Shown here piece after piece: positions 11,395-22,637 of a stretch of 64,000 bases of DNA (position 1 is its first letter; every line of letters starts with the position of its first letter). The DNA comes from Carnegiea gigantea (taxonomy: Eukaryota > Streptophyta > Magnoliopsida > Caryophyllales > Cactaceae). Where the stretch lies: contig JAKOGI010000084.1 in NCBI GenBank assembly GCA_029747015.1, positions 1,081,001 to 1,145,000 on the forward strand, in the 5' to 3' direction. The position numbers and the translations under genes are program-made. The notes under the pieces were generated by a model. The model had not been told where the DNA came from and searched no databases. It saw nothing but the letters and a program-made list of their open reading frames with translations.

Positions 11395-12480
11395 AGCCAG
11401 ACTGGGGGTCGGCCGTAAGGCCGTGCTTTAGGGCCGCTAGCTCCCACTAGGGCTAAGAGTATAGCGGCCGGTTGCTGGTCATGCTGAGAGACCTCCAGCC
11501 CCTACTGGGGCTAAGAGTGTAGTGGTTGGCCATAAGTTTATACTCAACAACCCTGAGCCCCTACTGGGGCTGGGGGACCCTTAGCCCCTACTGGGGTGAA
11601 GGGTTTAGCGATCAGTTGTAAGGCCGCGATGAAGGATGCTTAGCCCCCACTGGGACCAAGAGAAAAGTGAGCAGCTGTGAGGCCGTGCTCTAGGATCTTT
11701 AGCATCTCCCTGGGCTAAGAATATGGCGATCGGCCATAAGGCCGTGCTTTAGGACCCGTAGCCCCTACTGGGCTGAGAGTATAGCGACCGGCCGTTTGGT
11801 CGCACCAGTAGACCCTTAGCCTCCATGGGGACTAAGAGGTAGCGATCGGCCATAAGGCCATGCGCTAGGACCCTTAGCCCCCATTGCGGCTAAGAGCATA
11901 GCGACCGGCCATAGGGCCATGCTTTAGGACCTTTAGCCTCCATCAGTGCTAAGAGTGTAGCGACCAACCAGAAGGCCGTACTTAAGGACCCTTAGCCCCC
12001 ACTAGAGCTAAGGGTATAGCGACCGGCTGTGAGGCCGTGCTCAAGAACTCTTAGCCGCTATTGGGGCTGCGAGTATAGCGACCAGCCATAAGGTTGTACT
12101 TTGTGACCCTTAGCCCTTACTAGGGCTAAGAGTATAGCGACCGGCCATAAGGCCGTGCTTAGGACCCTCAGCCCCCATTGGGGCTAGGGGTATAATGGTC
12201 GGCCATAAGGCCGTATTTCGAGACCCTTGGCCCCCATTGGGGCTAAGAGCACAGCAACTGGCCACGAGGCCTTGCTCAAGAACCCTTAGACCCCATTGGG
12301 CTAGGGGTATAGCTACCGACCCTAAGACCGTACTCGAGGACCCTTAGCCCCCTACTGAGGCTAAGAGTACAGCGATCGGCCATAAGGCCGTAATCAGGGA
12401 TCCCTAACCCCCATTGGGGCCAGGAGTAGAGTGGCCCGTCATAAGGCCGGGCTTAAGGAACTTTAGCCCCTCTTCGGGCG
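11395..12480. repeat. Tandem array I in the Tat element, about 18 units of about 58-60 bp
   Basis: The unit reads approximately GACCCTTAGCCCCTACTGGG, GCTAAGAGTATAGCGACC and GGCCATAAGGCCGTGCTTTA. Two inverted repeats sit in every unit: TTAGCCCC...GGGGCTAA, and CGGCC-ATAA-GGCCG. Units differ by about 10-20 percent. The array lies between the small-gene cluster and the spliced antisense gene. 3' regions of Tat/Ogre-type elements are known to carry variable tandem repeats that can seed satellites. Confidence 0.93.
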
Positions 12481-12676
12481 AGTGTAGCAATCTTGTGCCC
12501 ATCCCGGAGTTGGAGATGTGGAGATAAGCCATTGGCTATCCTGTTGAGGGCTTTCATTCCTCCAGAGCTTAAGTTTCCTCGTCTGTGTGAGGGAGGTGAT
12601 AGCGTGGCGCCACGTGGCAATGATTGAGATGAGTTGTGTCCTTTGGGTGTCTCGGGAGGAGCGTTTCCCATCTTTG

Positions 12677-15617
12677 CTCTATATAAGGGTGTTAAAAAGG
12701 TCATTTTCTCACTACGTACTAGAGCCGATTAGAGAGAGAAACGATTTCTAGAGAGAGAAGCTTTGCTCCTTCTTATCGTCCCACATTCAAACTCATTGCA
12801 GCGCTTCATCCTCCTCCCTTGTATCTTTGAAGGATCTATTTGAGTGTTCATCCTCATCTTCCACCTTCTCCTTTGAATCTTCATCTCCTACAGGTACATC
12901 TTCGTACCTCATTCAAGCTTTGTTTCGTTGTACTTGTGTAATTATGTCTTCTTGTTCATCCAGTGGGGACGTTCCTGAAGGATTGGTCGGCTCCCCAGCG
13001 GAGGGCTGCTACCCGCAGTTCCCTAGCCTTTCGGCCTTTATGATGGCCGAATGGTTGTGGGTGTTCCTCCAAAGAATCAACGTAGGGAACCCAAAAAGAT
13101 CCACTACGCGTTGCCTCTTTTTGAGCCCAGTACTCCCTCATGGTCTAGTTGCGGGTATTCCTCAACCCCTAGTATTCTTAGTCCTAAGGTAGAGGTCTCA
13201 TACCCTTGGTAGATCACTATAGCTGACTTTATGAATTACTTCCAGGTATGATGAGTGGCCAAGACAAAGTCTACCTCCCGCATCAGATCCCCAGATGAGT
13301 TGCTGACCGAGGGCACTCAAGGTAACCCCTGTTCTGCCCTAAGTGCTCCAAAGCCAGTGGCCAAAGTGGCCACTACTAGCACTAGCTCTTCCTCGAGGGG
13401 AACCTCTTTCCCCTCCTCAGATGGGTCATTAAGAAGTTCATCCTCAGAGGGAGCGTCAACAAGCTCCTCGTCTTACGAAGGACCTTCCACTCCTAGAAGG
13501 TCGGTTCTTAAGAAGATGGGTCGTTCTACTGTAGGGTCGATCTCAGAAATCGTGGCGAAGGGACCAGAGTTCCCTAGGGCTCCTGCCTATTTGGAACCAT
13601 AAGATGGACCAGGCAGTCATTTCCCTAACCCGAAGGTCGTTCCCATCCTAAAGAGGATAGCCCTCGAGAAGTAATACCTCTTGCCTGCGGGGTATACCTT
13701 CGTAATCCCCGAGGCGGATGCGGCCATGAACGAGCCGCCCGTAAAATGTATAGCGGTCTACCGCGCGGGTCTCAACTATGGTCTTAGGTTCCCTCTTCAC
13801 TTGATAATCGAACAAATTTTGAACAAGTATGAGCTGGCGCCTGCGCAGGTTGTGCTTACATCATGGCACAACATTTGCTCTTTTATCGTGACTTGCGAGC
13901 TGCGTGGCCTCACATGCTCGGCACGAGCATTTAGTGTAGTTCATACCGTCCAGAGGGCTCCTAAGGAGACCGGGGACTTGGGATGGTATTGTTTCAATAA
14001 CAGGCCGGGCTTTATAACAGCCATCGAGAAGAAGCCGAAGGTGAAGTATTCGAAATATGACTTCCTCTTTGTCCGCTGGGAGTCAGGTTGGGGAAACGTT
14101 CCCAACTGAAACGAGGGTAAGCTAGTCCGGAATGCCCTCAGGGAACCCACGGCCGAAGAGAAGAAGACAGCCCGCTACTTCCAATTCTATATAAGGGAGC
14201 CCCGACCCATCACCAAATTTATGGCTTAGGTGTTAGAATCGGTGAAGGGCCCTGAGAAGAGGAAGAGCAAGTCCAGTGACAGGGAACCTTTGAATTGGCT
14301 CTCGAAGTTAAAGTTTTTCGGGAACGAGTTCTTCCTTGCCGCGGCGAGCCTTCTGATCCTTAAGAACTTTTCTAAGGGTACTTACCGCTCTTGTTTTGGT
14401 CGATCTTTTTGCTTGGTTTTAACCTGACTCCTTTTTGTTCTTTACAGAGCAAGCAAGGACAGAATTGATGGTCTTCGAGACCATGGGCGCTACCCCCGAA
14501 TAAATGTCGGCCAAAGCTGAGCGCCGTTGGGAAGAGTAGAGACATCGCCTCGTGAATCAGCAAGCTAAGAAGGTACACACTCGCATCTCATTTGCCCCTA
14601 TTCATTGTGGCTTATTATCGGTGTTTAACCAAAGTGTTATCTGTTCCACAGGCACCCCCTCTAGTCTCACGTAGAAAGAAGCCGACAGTAAGCTTACCCG
14701 TACGTAAGCGTCAACGCATTGCGGACCACCCCGACGAGACGGCAGCTTCTGTCCTAATCCAGGCTAGGGATATGGGGGACGATTAGTCTACCCCTCCTCA
14801 TCGTATGAGAACCGGTCAGCTGGAGACCAAACCCCCAGCCTCGAGAACCCTCTGGCACCCTAAAAACCATGGGGGTTGCGTCGCAACCTGCCGGCAGTAC
14901 TCCCACGCGTGCCCGGCAGCCGCCCACGAACTTCATCAGTGCCAATCCTGTGGCCAAGTTTTCACTTGTTCAGAACTTGGTTAAGTCATGGGACTTGCCT
15001 GCTTTGGGCACTTCGGAGCCCCACATGGTCACCGAGGAAGAAGTGACTATGGCTAAGGCTTTTGCCCGAGGGGTAAAGGCTGCAACGGAGCGCCTAAGGC
15101 TAGAGGGGCTGGTGAACCGTCACCAATGGTGCCGGGGGAAACTAAAGGAGGAGAAAGATACTCAGGAGGCCGACAAGAAGGATCTGCAGCGCCAGCCGGA
15201 GGAGGTGCTTTCTAAGGCTGAGGCGGAGGTGACTGTGGTGGCCGAAGGACAACCAAGGCCAGGGAGCAAGGCTATCAACAAGGTCGTGCAGACACATTGG
15301 AGTATCTACGTAAGGTCTTGGTGACATTGGCTCAAGAATTCCAGGAGGACGCCTACTTTGAGGCCTACCTCCATTATGTCGACGGACGCCAGTAGGCCGA
15401 GGCCAAGGATCGAGATCCCGAGGAGGTGGAGTTTATCCCCCCATCCGATGAGGGTGATGGCCTAGGGGATGAGGCGACCAACCCCTTGGATGCTGAGGCC
15501 GGGAGTCCCGAAGATGAGGGTCGTGAGGACAGTGGAGGGCCCGATGTGTAACCCCCCTCTTTCTTTTCTTCTTCTTCTCTTTTTTTTTAAGGCTATATTT
15601 TCTTTTTCATCAATAAA
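12677..15617 (+). pseudogene. Antisense spliced accessory gene of the Tat element (gypsy-type 'transposase' domain)
   Basis: A TATA box TATATAAG lies at 12680-12687. The first coding part (12827 or 12944 to about 13186) is Ser-rich. The main exon (about 13245-14378) keeps one frame through four in-frame stops. It includes a Ser-rich stretch and a domain (about 13680-14220) with GLRFPLHLIIEQIL, LAPAQVVLTSWHNI and WYCFNNRPG, resembling the 'putative gypsy type transposon' domain PF04195. Two short introns, 14379-14447 and 14573-14651, have GT/AG ends and splice in frame (FSK-EQART; QQAKK-APPLV). The last exon carries a Lys/Glu-rich likely coiled coil (about 15030-15250) and an acidic tail ending at TAA 15549-15551. 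AATAAA is at 15612-15617. Antisense extra genes of this kind are known in Tat-lineage elements; their function is not established. Confidence 0.8.
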
Positions 15618-15774
15618 AAATGCTCATTTATGATAACAATGCCCCTTACGTGGATCATTCTTCCCTTGCATACTTATTCTTTAGCTTTGCCGGTATTTGT
15701 ATGTGCCATAGGGTAGTAGCCCCCAAGCAAAAGAATAAGTGATATAATGTTTGGCTTGGGAACACATAACTCAC

Positions 15775-16400
15775 ATAGCGATCGGCCGTAAAACCGTGCT
15801 TAGGGACCCTTAGCCCCAACTTAGGCTAAATAAGCCCCTACTGGGACTAAGAGTATAGCGACCAGCTATGAGGCCGTGCTCAAGGACCCTTAGCTCCCAT
15901 TGGGACTAAGAGTATTACGATCGGCCATGAGACTACGCTCAAGGACCTTTATCCCCCACCAGAGCTAAGAGTATAGTAACCAGCCATAGGGCCGTGCTCA
16001 AGGACCCTTAGCCCCCCATTGGGAATATGGGTATTGTGCACGAGAACCCTTAGCCCCTAATGGGACTAAGGGTATAGTGACCGGCCATAAGACCCTACTC
16101 ATGGACCCTTAGCCCCCACTAGAGGTAAGAGTATAGCAACTGGCTATGGGGTCGTGCTTAAGGGCCCTTAGCCCCACCAGGGCTAAGAGTATAGCGATCG
16201 GTCATGGGGCCGTGCTCAAGGACCTTTAGCCCCTCATTGGGACAATGGGTATAGCGACCGGCCATGAGGCCGTGCTCAAGGGCCCTTAGCCCACATTGGG
16301 ACTAAGAGTATAGAGACCAACCATGAGGTCGTACTCAAGGACCTTTAGCCCCCATAGGGACTGAGAGTATAGTGACCGACCATGGGGTCGTGCTTAAGGG
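15775..16400. repeat. Tandem array II in the Tat element, about 11 units
   Basis: The same 58-60 bp unit as array I, with the TTAGCCCC...GGG-CTAAGAG palindrome and a CGGCCATGAGGCCGTGCTCA variant of the second hairpin. The two arrays flank the spliced antisense gene symmetrically, so a duplication or a gene insertion inside one ancestral array is likely. Relative to pol this array begins about 100 bases after the integrase stop. Confidence 0.92.
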
Positions 16401-16498
16401 AGTGGAGAACGATATGGGGGCGCGAAATTTGCTGCTGTGGGCGGTGTTTTTATTTCTTGCAAGCGAAGGATACATAACTGTTTGACATAAATAAAAAC

Positions 16499-17640
16499 TT
16501 AGGAATAGTACTTTCTTAGGTTGTTGCTACGCCAGGTTTGCGATATAGGGGAGCCGTTAGTGGTCTCTGAGTGATACATGCTGGGCCGAACTTGGGAGGC
16601 AACCTTGCATGGGCCTTCCCAGTTGGCGATGAGTTTGTCATGTTCCCCTGCACGTGCTACGGCTTCCATGCGACGAAGAACAAGATCACTACCCGAATGG
16701 CTGCAACCGCATTGCACGGCCATGGAGGCACGCGATGCAGAGCTTGTATAAGGCTTCTCGGAGAAGAGCATCCCCACAGATAGAGGAAAGGAGGTCCAGG
16801 GCCTCTCGGAGTGCTGCTTTGTTCAGCTCTTCTTGGAAAGTTGTCAGTCGATAAGTGTAGAGCGCAACTTTTATGGGTAAGACAGCTTCAAACCCATAGG
16901 CCAACATGAAAGGAGTTTCACCCGTACCGATTTTCTCAGTGGTTCGAATGGACCACATGACGCCATGCAACACGTCAGCCCATTTTCCGTTAGTGTTGTC
17001 AAGCTTCTTCTGTAAGCCGTGGAAAATGGATTTGTTGGCCGCCTCTGCTTGGCCATTGGTCTGAGGGTGGGCAACAGCTGTGAACCTAGCCTGGCATCCC
17101 AAGGTGTCGAGGTAGTCAGTGAGCTTGGTGATGTCGAACTGTCTGCCATTGTCGAAAATGATGGCGCGGGGAATGCCGAAATAAGTGATGATGTTCCTCC
17201 ATATGAACCTTCGTACTTCGGCCGCAGTTATGGAGGTAAGGGCCTCAGCCTCTGTCCACTTGGTGAAGTAGTCGACCGCCCCAAAGAGATATTTGTGCTG
17301 CCCTGTTGCCTTGGGAAAAGGGTCAAGGATATCCATACCCCAAGTAGCAAATGGCAGAGGACTGACGATCGGCGTCATGGGGGCGGAGGTTACCTGTTGG
17401 ATGGGGACAAACTTTTAGCACTTGTCGCAGGTCCGTACCAGTGTCATAGCGTCCTCCCCCGAACTAGGCCAGTAGTAGCCAGTTCGAATGGCCGTCACGG
17501 CCAAGGTGTGGCCTCCAAAATGTGCACTGTAAATGCCTCATGCAGCTCTTCTAGTATCGTTTTCCCTTCCTCTGGGGTCACACAATGCAAAAGAGGCCGG
17601 GCGAAAGACCTCTTGTACAGAATCCCTCATACAGGATGAA
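16499..17640 (-). pseudogene. Tat element integrase
   Basis: Core motifs on the minus strand are MDILDPFPKA, VDYFTKWTEAE, FGIPRAIIFDNGRQFD and HPQTNGQAEAANKSI. These give the D, D and E expected of the retroviral-type catalytic triad. The C-terminal part reads LRRMEAVARAGEHDKLIANW, then the chromatin-distal end NNLRKYYS with a stop at 16499. A frameshift near 16780-16860 separates the core from the C-terminal part, and there are stops upstream of the core. The enzyme would insert the element's cDNA. Confidence 0.88.
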
Positions 17641-18303
17641 CTAATTCAATCGTTTCTTCAGTCTATCGGCTTCTTTTGAATCCGCAGGAAGCATATCATC
17701 AGTGAGGTATACGCGGATGGGATCCATCCATGTCGAGGTTCTGTCTAACCACAGCAGTTCATGCGGTTCTATGCTCCTTTCTGCTAGGGTCTCCCACTGA
17801 ATGTTTTTGGGCTTACCATCATCGGAGGAACTTGCTAGTTTAGACGATGCATCAGCCTGCTGGTTCTCTGAACGAGGGATATGAGTGACACCAAAGTGCT
17901 TCAATAGCTTGGTGGCCTCCCGTACCCGCCGAACATATGCCGCCATGGTGTCATCCTTAGCTTCATATGGACCGTTAAGCTGGCTGATGACGAGCTGAGA
18001 ATCAAAGAATGCCTGGATTGAGTCTGCCCCTGCAATATAGTACAACTCTATTCCTGCGATGAAGGCCTCATTCTCTGCCTTGTTGTTGGATGCCTTGAAC
18101 ATGAACTTCAAGGCATGTTCGTACCGTACCCTGGCAGGACTCTCAATTATGAGGTCGGCCCTACTCTCATCCCTGGTGGATGAGCCATCAACGTATAAGC
18201 TCCAGGGCCGCGGGTGCGATTCGTCCTCTGATACGGGCATCGTACTTTCAACCAAAAAGTCAACCAGCGCTTGGGCCTTGATAGCCCTCCGCAGTTCGAA
18301 CAC
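17641..18303 (-). pseudogene. Second (archaeal-type) RNase H of the Tat element
   Basis: The frame contains WSLYVDGSST, NNKAENEAFIAG, FDSQLVISQLNG and a late IPRSENQQADASSKLA. These are the D, E, D and D positions of a ribonuclease H fold distinct from the one fused to reverse transcriptase. This extra domain between RNase H and integrase is diagnostic of the Tat lineage (including Ogre/Retand relatives). All four acidic positions seem present, and the domain is uninterrupted for about 220 codons. Confidence 0.88.
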
Positions 18304-19700
18304 CAGGTCATAGCGCTACAACTCGACGACCCACTTCAGGAGCCATCCTGAGGCATCCAACCGCTAAAGGACATTCTTCAGGGGCTGGTCAGTAAGGATC
18401 AGAATCTCGTGAGCCTCAAAGTAGGGCCTCAACTTCTGGCTGGCTATCACTAGGGCATAGGCGAATTTCTCTATGAGAGGATAGTTAACTTCTGCCCTTG
18501 CTAAAGCATGACTCATACAGTACACAGGAACTTGCTTCTTGGCCTTCTCCACCATGAGAACCGCATTGACTGCGTGCTCCGAAACGACCAAATATAGGAT
18601 GAGGGTTTCTCCCACAAGGGGGCTTGCAATTTTGGACAGCTATGCCAGGTATGTCTTCAACGCTTGGAAAGCCTCGTCAGCTTGCCGGGTCCCAGGTAAA
18701 GTTTGCTTGTTGTAGTAGGACATGGAAGAACGGCTGGCACTTGTCCGCAGAACGAGACATGAACCGGCCCAGGGCAGCTATACAGCCGGTTAAGCGCTGC
18801 ACTTCTCTAACGTTCTGCAGCGGTTTCATGTCTAACACTGCACAGATCTTGTCCGAGTTAGCCTCGATTTCGCGGCTGCTGATCATAAACCCCAGAAATT
18901 TTCCTAACCGTACTCCAAACATGCATTTCTTGGGGTTAAGCTTCATGCTGAAGGCTCGAAGTATATCGAAAGTCTTTCTCAAACCATGGCTATGGTCGTC
19001 GTCGATCTTGCTTTTTGCTATCATGTCATCAACGTAGACTTCCATCGTTTTGCCGATGTGGGGCTCGAACAACTTGTTGACGAGATACTGATAGGTGGCC
19101 CCCGCACTTTTTAGACTGAAGGGTATAATCTTGTAGCAATGCAGACCCCGGTCCATGATAAACACAGTCTTTTCTTAATCGTCGGGGCAGAGGGGAATTT
19201 GATGATACCGGAAGAAGGCGTCCACGAAACTCAACAGGGCGTGTCCAGCTGTGGTGTCCACCAGCTTATCAATCTTCGGTAGTGGGTAGCTGTCCTTTGG
19301 GTAAGCCTCATTTAAATCCGTGAAGTCCACACATTCTCTATGTCCCGTTGGATTTCTTTACTAACACTATATTTGAGATCTATTCGGGGTACTGGCACTC
19401 TCGAATAAACCCGGCTTCAAATAACTTCTGTACTTCAACATTGGTGGTGGCTGCTCTCTCTGGGCCCATGTGGTGCTTCTTCTGGACAACCGGCCTATGG
19501 AGGGGATCCACATTCAACCAGTGCTCCATAACAGTTGGAGCGATGTCGGGCATCTCCTCAGGTCCAAAGGTGAACACATCTCTATATTCTCACAGGAGTG
19601 AGAGCAGCGAGAGTCGGTCAACGGCTGTCATATCTCGGCCTAGCTGGATTATGCGCTCGGGATGTTTTTCCTCGAGTGGAACCTAATCCACGTCATCCGT
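18304..19700 (-). pseudogene. Tat element reverse transcriptase and first RNase H
   Basis: The reverse transcriptase begins about 19580 with MPDIAPTVMEHWLNVDPLHR and VEVQKLFEAGFIRE. It continues through VDFTDLNEAYPKD and has an intact catalytic EVYVDDMIAKSK near 19045. LTGCIAALGRFMSRSADKC follows, then the RNase H part (VYCMSHALARAEVNYP, YFEAHEILILTDQPL) to about 18360. Stop codons near 19176, 18640 and 18310 break the frame. This is the enzyme that copies element RNA into DNA. Confidence 0.88.
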
Positions 19701-19835
19701 AGCCTCCGGTCGTGGTCGTGGAGGCTTAACTGAGGTTAGGGTATGGATAACTAAGGCTTCAGGGGCCGCGGGCGGTGGCCTGCCTCTGACCCTTTTCTCC
19801 GCCTAGGACGGCGGGTCAGGCCCATGTTCATTTGT

Positions 19836-20378
19836 TCACTCTACCAAGGGCCGAATGCTCACCAGGTAACACTCATCGGCAGTTCGTTGGTCTTGATGCA
19901 TGACCCCTACACTTCCGTCATCTGTTTCAAATTGAAGCTGAAGGAGGTATGGGGCGATGACAGCCTTCACCTTGTGAAGTGTAGGGCACCCTCGAATGAC
20001 GTTGTAGGTCATCGGTACGTCGACTACGAAGAAATCAACCTCTAGATTCCTGGCCTTTAGCTTGTCACCAAAATGCAGTGGGAGACGAATCATACCGGTG
20101 GGATTCACCGCCTGCCCTCTGAAGCCTAAGATAGGGTGCACTAATGGGACAACGTCTCGTCCTGGGTACGTCAACTTCTTCAGGCAATCCCAGGTGATGA
20201 TGTCCACGGAGCTTCCTGTATCAATCAAGATCCTCCGCACAATTGCACTGGCTATTTTTATTTCAACCACCAAGGGATCATTGTGTAGAGAGGCGAAGCA
20301 CGGGGTTTCCTTTCCACGGAACACCATGGGGGGCACCATCATGTGAGCCCCCTGCTCAGTCATGAGTACCTGTCGCAC
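19836..20378 (-). pseudogene. Tat element aspartic protease
   Basis: The retropepsin active-site motif is RRILIDTGSSVDIITWDCL, followed by LGFRGQAVNPTGMIRLPL and FFVVDVPMTYNVIRGCPTL. This fits a Gypsy protease between gag and reverse transcriptase. The catalytic DTGSS is intact and the domain is open over about 180 codons. It would process the polyprotein. Confidence 0.88.
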
Positions 20379-20389
20379 ACCTCTGAGCT

Positions 20390-22142
20390 AAGCCTTCCAA
20401 GCTGACCAGGTCATACCCTCCGCGTAGCCCCTGGCGATGGTCAATACGACCTCCATAGAGCACTCTTCATCCCGTGGCTGGGGTTGTGCAGGTTCCCGCT
20501 CTCTGCAGAGGAAGCGCGGGCCCTTCTTTAGGAAGCGGTCAGTCTATCCCTTATCCACTAGTTTGTGGAGGGCCTTTTTCAACTCACGGCACTCAGCCAT
20601 GATGTGCCTATTCTATTCATGAAATTCGCAATATTTTCGTACGTTATGGTGCTTCGGAGGTGCTGTCATGGGTGGTGCCCTCTGAAGCACGGGATGTCCT
20701 TTAACTTCCATGAGGATGCTTCTTGGGCCAGTGGTGAATCGAGGGTCAACTACCCTGAGTTGCAGCCTCCTGTCCCGGGAGCCATGATTTCTGTCACCAC
20801 GATTGGGGTTTTCATCCACAGGGATCCTTACCTTCTTTGGGGTGTTCGAGTTGTCAGCACAAATCTCCATGGCACGAATGAAGTTTGCGGCCTTCCCCAA
20901 GGCCGCAGCCAACATGGTCTCCTTTTGCTCAGCTAAGGAGAACTTGAAGCGCCCACTCTTTAGGCCGTTAGGAAGGAAGTGTACGCCACCCCGTCTTCCA
21001 GATCTGGTATAAGGACCACCTCCTAGTAGAAGCGCTTGACGAATTCTGCGACGGACTCTTGTGGCCCCTGCTTGATCTTAGAGAGGTGGATGCTGGTCCT
21101 CCTTCTGATCTTGGAAACAAGTGATGCTTCCCGGGGGCAAGCTGTTAAACCATGACTGCGCTACCCCTTTCAGGGTAGCTGGGAAATAACGACAACATGC
21201 CGCGTCGTCCACATCCTGAACGTACATCTGCGCCTTGTAGACCCCTAAGTGCTCTTTAGGATCTGTCGTTCTGTCATATAGATCCACTGTGGGCATCTTG
21301 ACCTTTCCATAGCGTGGAGCGTTGATTATCTCTGTGCTGAACGGGATAGAAAAGGGGAGAGTGATTAGTCAAGTGACGGTCCCTGAAACTTTCAGGGGAG
21401 TTTCAGGGTGGTGCGCGACCTCAACGGCAGAGGGGCCTTTCCTGCCCAGGCTGTGCCTAGAAGTTTCAAGCAGTAACCGGTCACCGCAGCATGGTTTCGG
21501 GTCGCGAACACCTTGCAAGGGAGGACTTTGAGTATGCTCGCGGCGGGAGCAGCACTCTGGGGTAGATTGCCGCCAGCCCGAAACTTCCCCTCAGGGTCGG
21601 GAGGTTTGCTCCTGTTCTTCAAGCCAGGCGGTCTGCCGAAAGTGAGTTGCATACAGGGTGGAAGCAGTAGTGGACTTCACCGTCTGCCCCTGAACTGGGT
21701 GACCGTTCGGCAGCCTGGTAGCGGCGACTGTGCGCCGATTAGGGTTCCCCCTATATGGTCAACAACTCTGGTTCGATCGAGATGCCTCCCGCTCCCTTTC
21801 AGTACAACGGGGAGATGGTACACGTGCACATCGGTGCGAAGGCTCGCAGCCAGTAGTGGGCACGTAGTCAAAATGAGGAAGTGGCCTTGCCGAGTTCGCA
21901 GCTTCTGTGGCCCTTTAGACCTACTCTGAGACCTACCATGTAATGGTATCTTTCATAATGGACATGAAGTTCTTCAGGGCGTCCACGGTAACATAAGCCT
22001 CTCTCTCCAGAAGGCGCCCGCCCTATCGGGGATTGGCCCGCGAGCTCTCTGAGGCGTCTTGAACCTCAGAAGGTGCCGAGGTATTGACCGCAAGGGCCTT
22101 GTCCTCCCTAGTACGTGCTCGTGTAGCTTTACTTGCAACCAT
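20390..22142 (-). pseudogene. Tat element gag
   Basis: The start is probably MVASKATRARTRED (ATG ending at 22142), only about 14 bases downstream of the primer-binding-site candidate. The conserved gag core is at 21078-21296: MPTVDLYDRTTDPKEHLGVY, YVQDVDDAACCRYFPATLKG and AQSWFNSLPPGSI. Downstream come ATEIC-like motifs (AANFIRAMEICADNS), basic Arg/Asn-rich sequence and a zinc-knuckle-like YCEFHE with a stop at its end near 20613. Several frameshifts and stops occur between 21300 and 22000. This is the capsid/nucleocapsid polyprotein. Confidence 0.8.
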
Positions 22143-22155
22143 CGTTACCGCTCTT

Positions 22156-22175
22156 TCCCTACAGACGGTACCAAT
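22156..22175 (-). other. Primer-binding-site candidate of the Tat element
   Basis: Read on the minus strand, the bases after the 5' LTR are ATTGGTACCGTCTGTAGGGA. This resembles the TTGGCGCC-GTCTGTGGGA type site common in plant Gypsy elements with a few decayed bases. I do not assign the tRNA. Confidence 0.55.
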
Positions 22176-22176
22176 C

Positions 22177-22637
22177 TTATTCCGGAGATCTTGAAGTGTG
22201 CTGAAGATGATGATGTGGGACGAAAGAACGGGCTTAGCAGACAGCACCTGCGCGACACCTGACGTCCTCTTTCTCCAAGGTCTATCCTGTAAAAAGGGCA
22301 TCCCCAGGTTATGGACTGGGGAACACCTCTCCGACGGTTAAGTCAGTTAAGGGTCCAATTCAAAGGTGAGCAAAAAAAGGGAATGTAGTATGAAGCCAAT
22401 GACAAGTCAAATTACCAACCCCTTTCCCAAGGTGGGTAGGTGACTATTTATAGTCCTTGTGGAAATAGGTAAAACAGTAATCTTACCTGGATTGTTCTGG
22501 ATGGGCCATCGGTTTGACCAACAGGTTCCCAGGAAGAGCCTCCAGGGTCCCGCTTGGGGGCTCATTTTCTAGAGTATGGGCCTGGTCTGTGGAGCAATTA
22601 AGATAGGCCTAGCAGGAAGATCTTATTTCCCTAATCA
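22177..22637 (-). repeat. Tat element right LTR (its 5' LTR)
   Basis: About 461 bases, beginning TTATTCCGG (TG mutated to TT relative to the left LTR) and ending CCCTAATCA. The minus-strand TATA box CTATAAATAG at 22444-22453 is the same as in the other LTR, and would drive gag-pol. A short duplication-like insertion (AGATAGGCCTAGCAGG) near 22603-22618 distinguishes it from the left copy. Confidence 0.9.

Larger units (their letters stand above)
8065..22637 (-). mobile_element. Tat-lineage Ty3/Gypsy LTR retrotransposon, 14.6 kb
   Basis: Two diverged LTRs (8065-8516 and 22177-22637) bracket gag, protease, reverse transcriptase, RNase H, a second RNase H and integrase, in that order on the minus strand. 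The domain order is Ty3/Gypsy, and the second, archaeal-type RNase H is the hallmark of the Tat lineage. Flanking CTGTA (8060-8064) and TTGTA (22638-22642) form a 5 bp target duplication with one change. The insertion lies in the CACTA-1 Tnp2 coding region. The 8 kb between integrase and the 3' LTR (left end) holds plus-strand accessory genes and tandem arrays. By eye the LTRs differ at roughly one base in seven to ten, so the insertion is old. Confidence 0.93.

Noticed and set aside
11395..12480. CRISPR-like array of regularly spaced repeats
   Set aside because: There are no unique spacers; the whole 58-60 bp unit repeats. The context is a plant retrotransposon.
17019..17639. Plus-strand frame of 206 codons
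   Set aside because: It is the shadow of the Tat integrase on the opposite strand.
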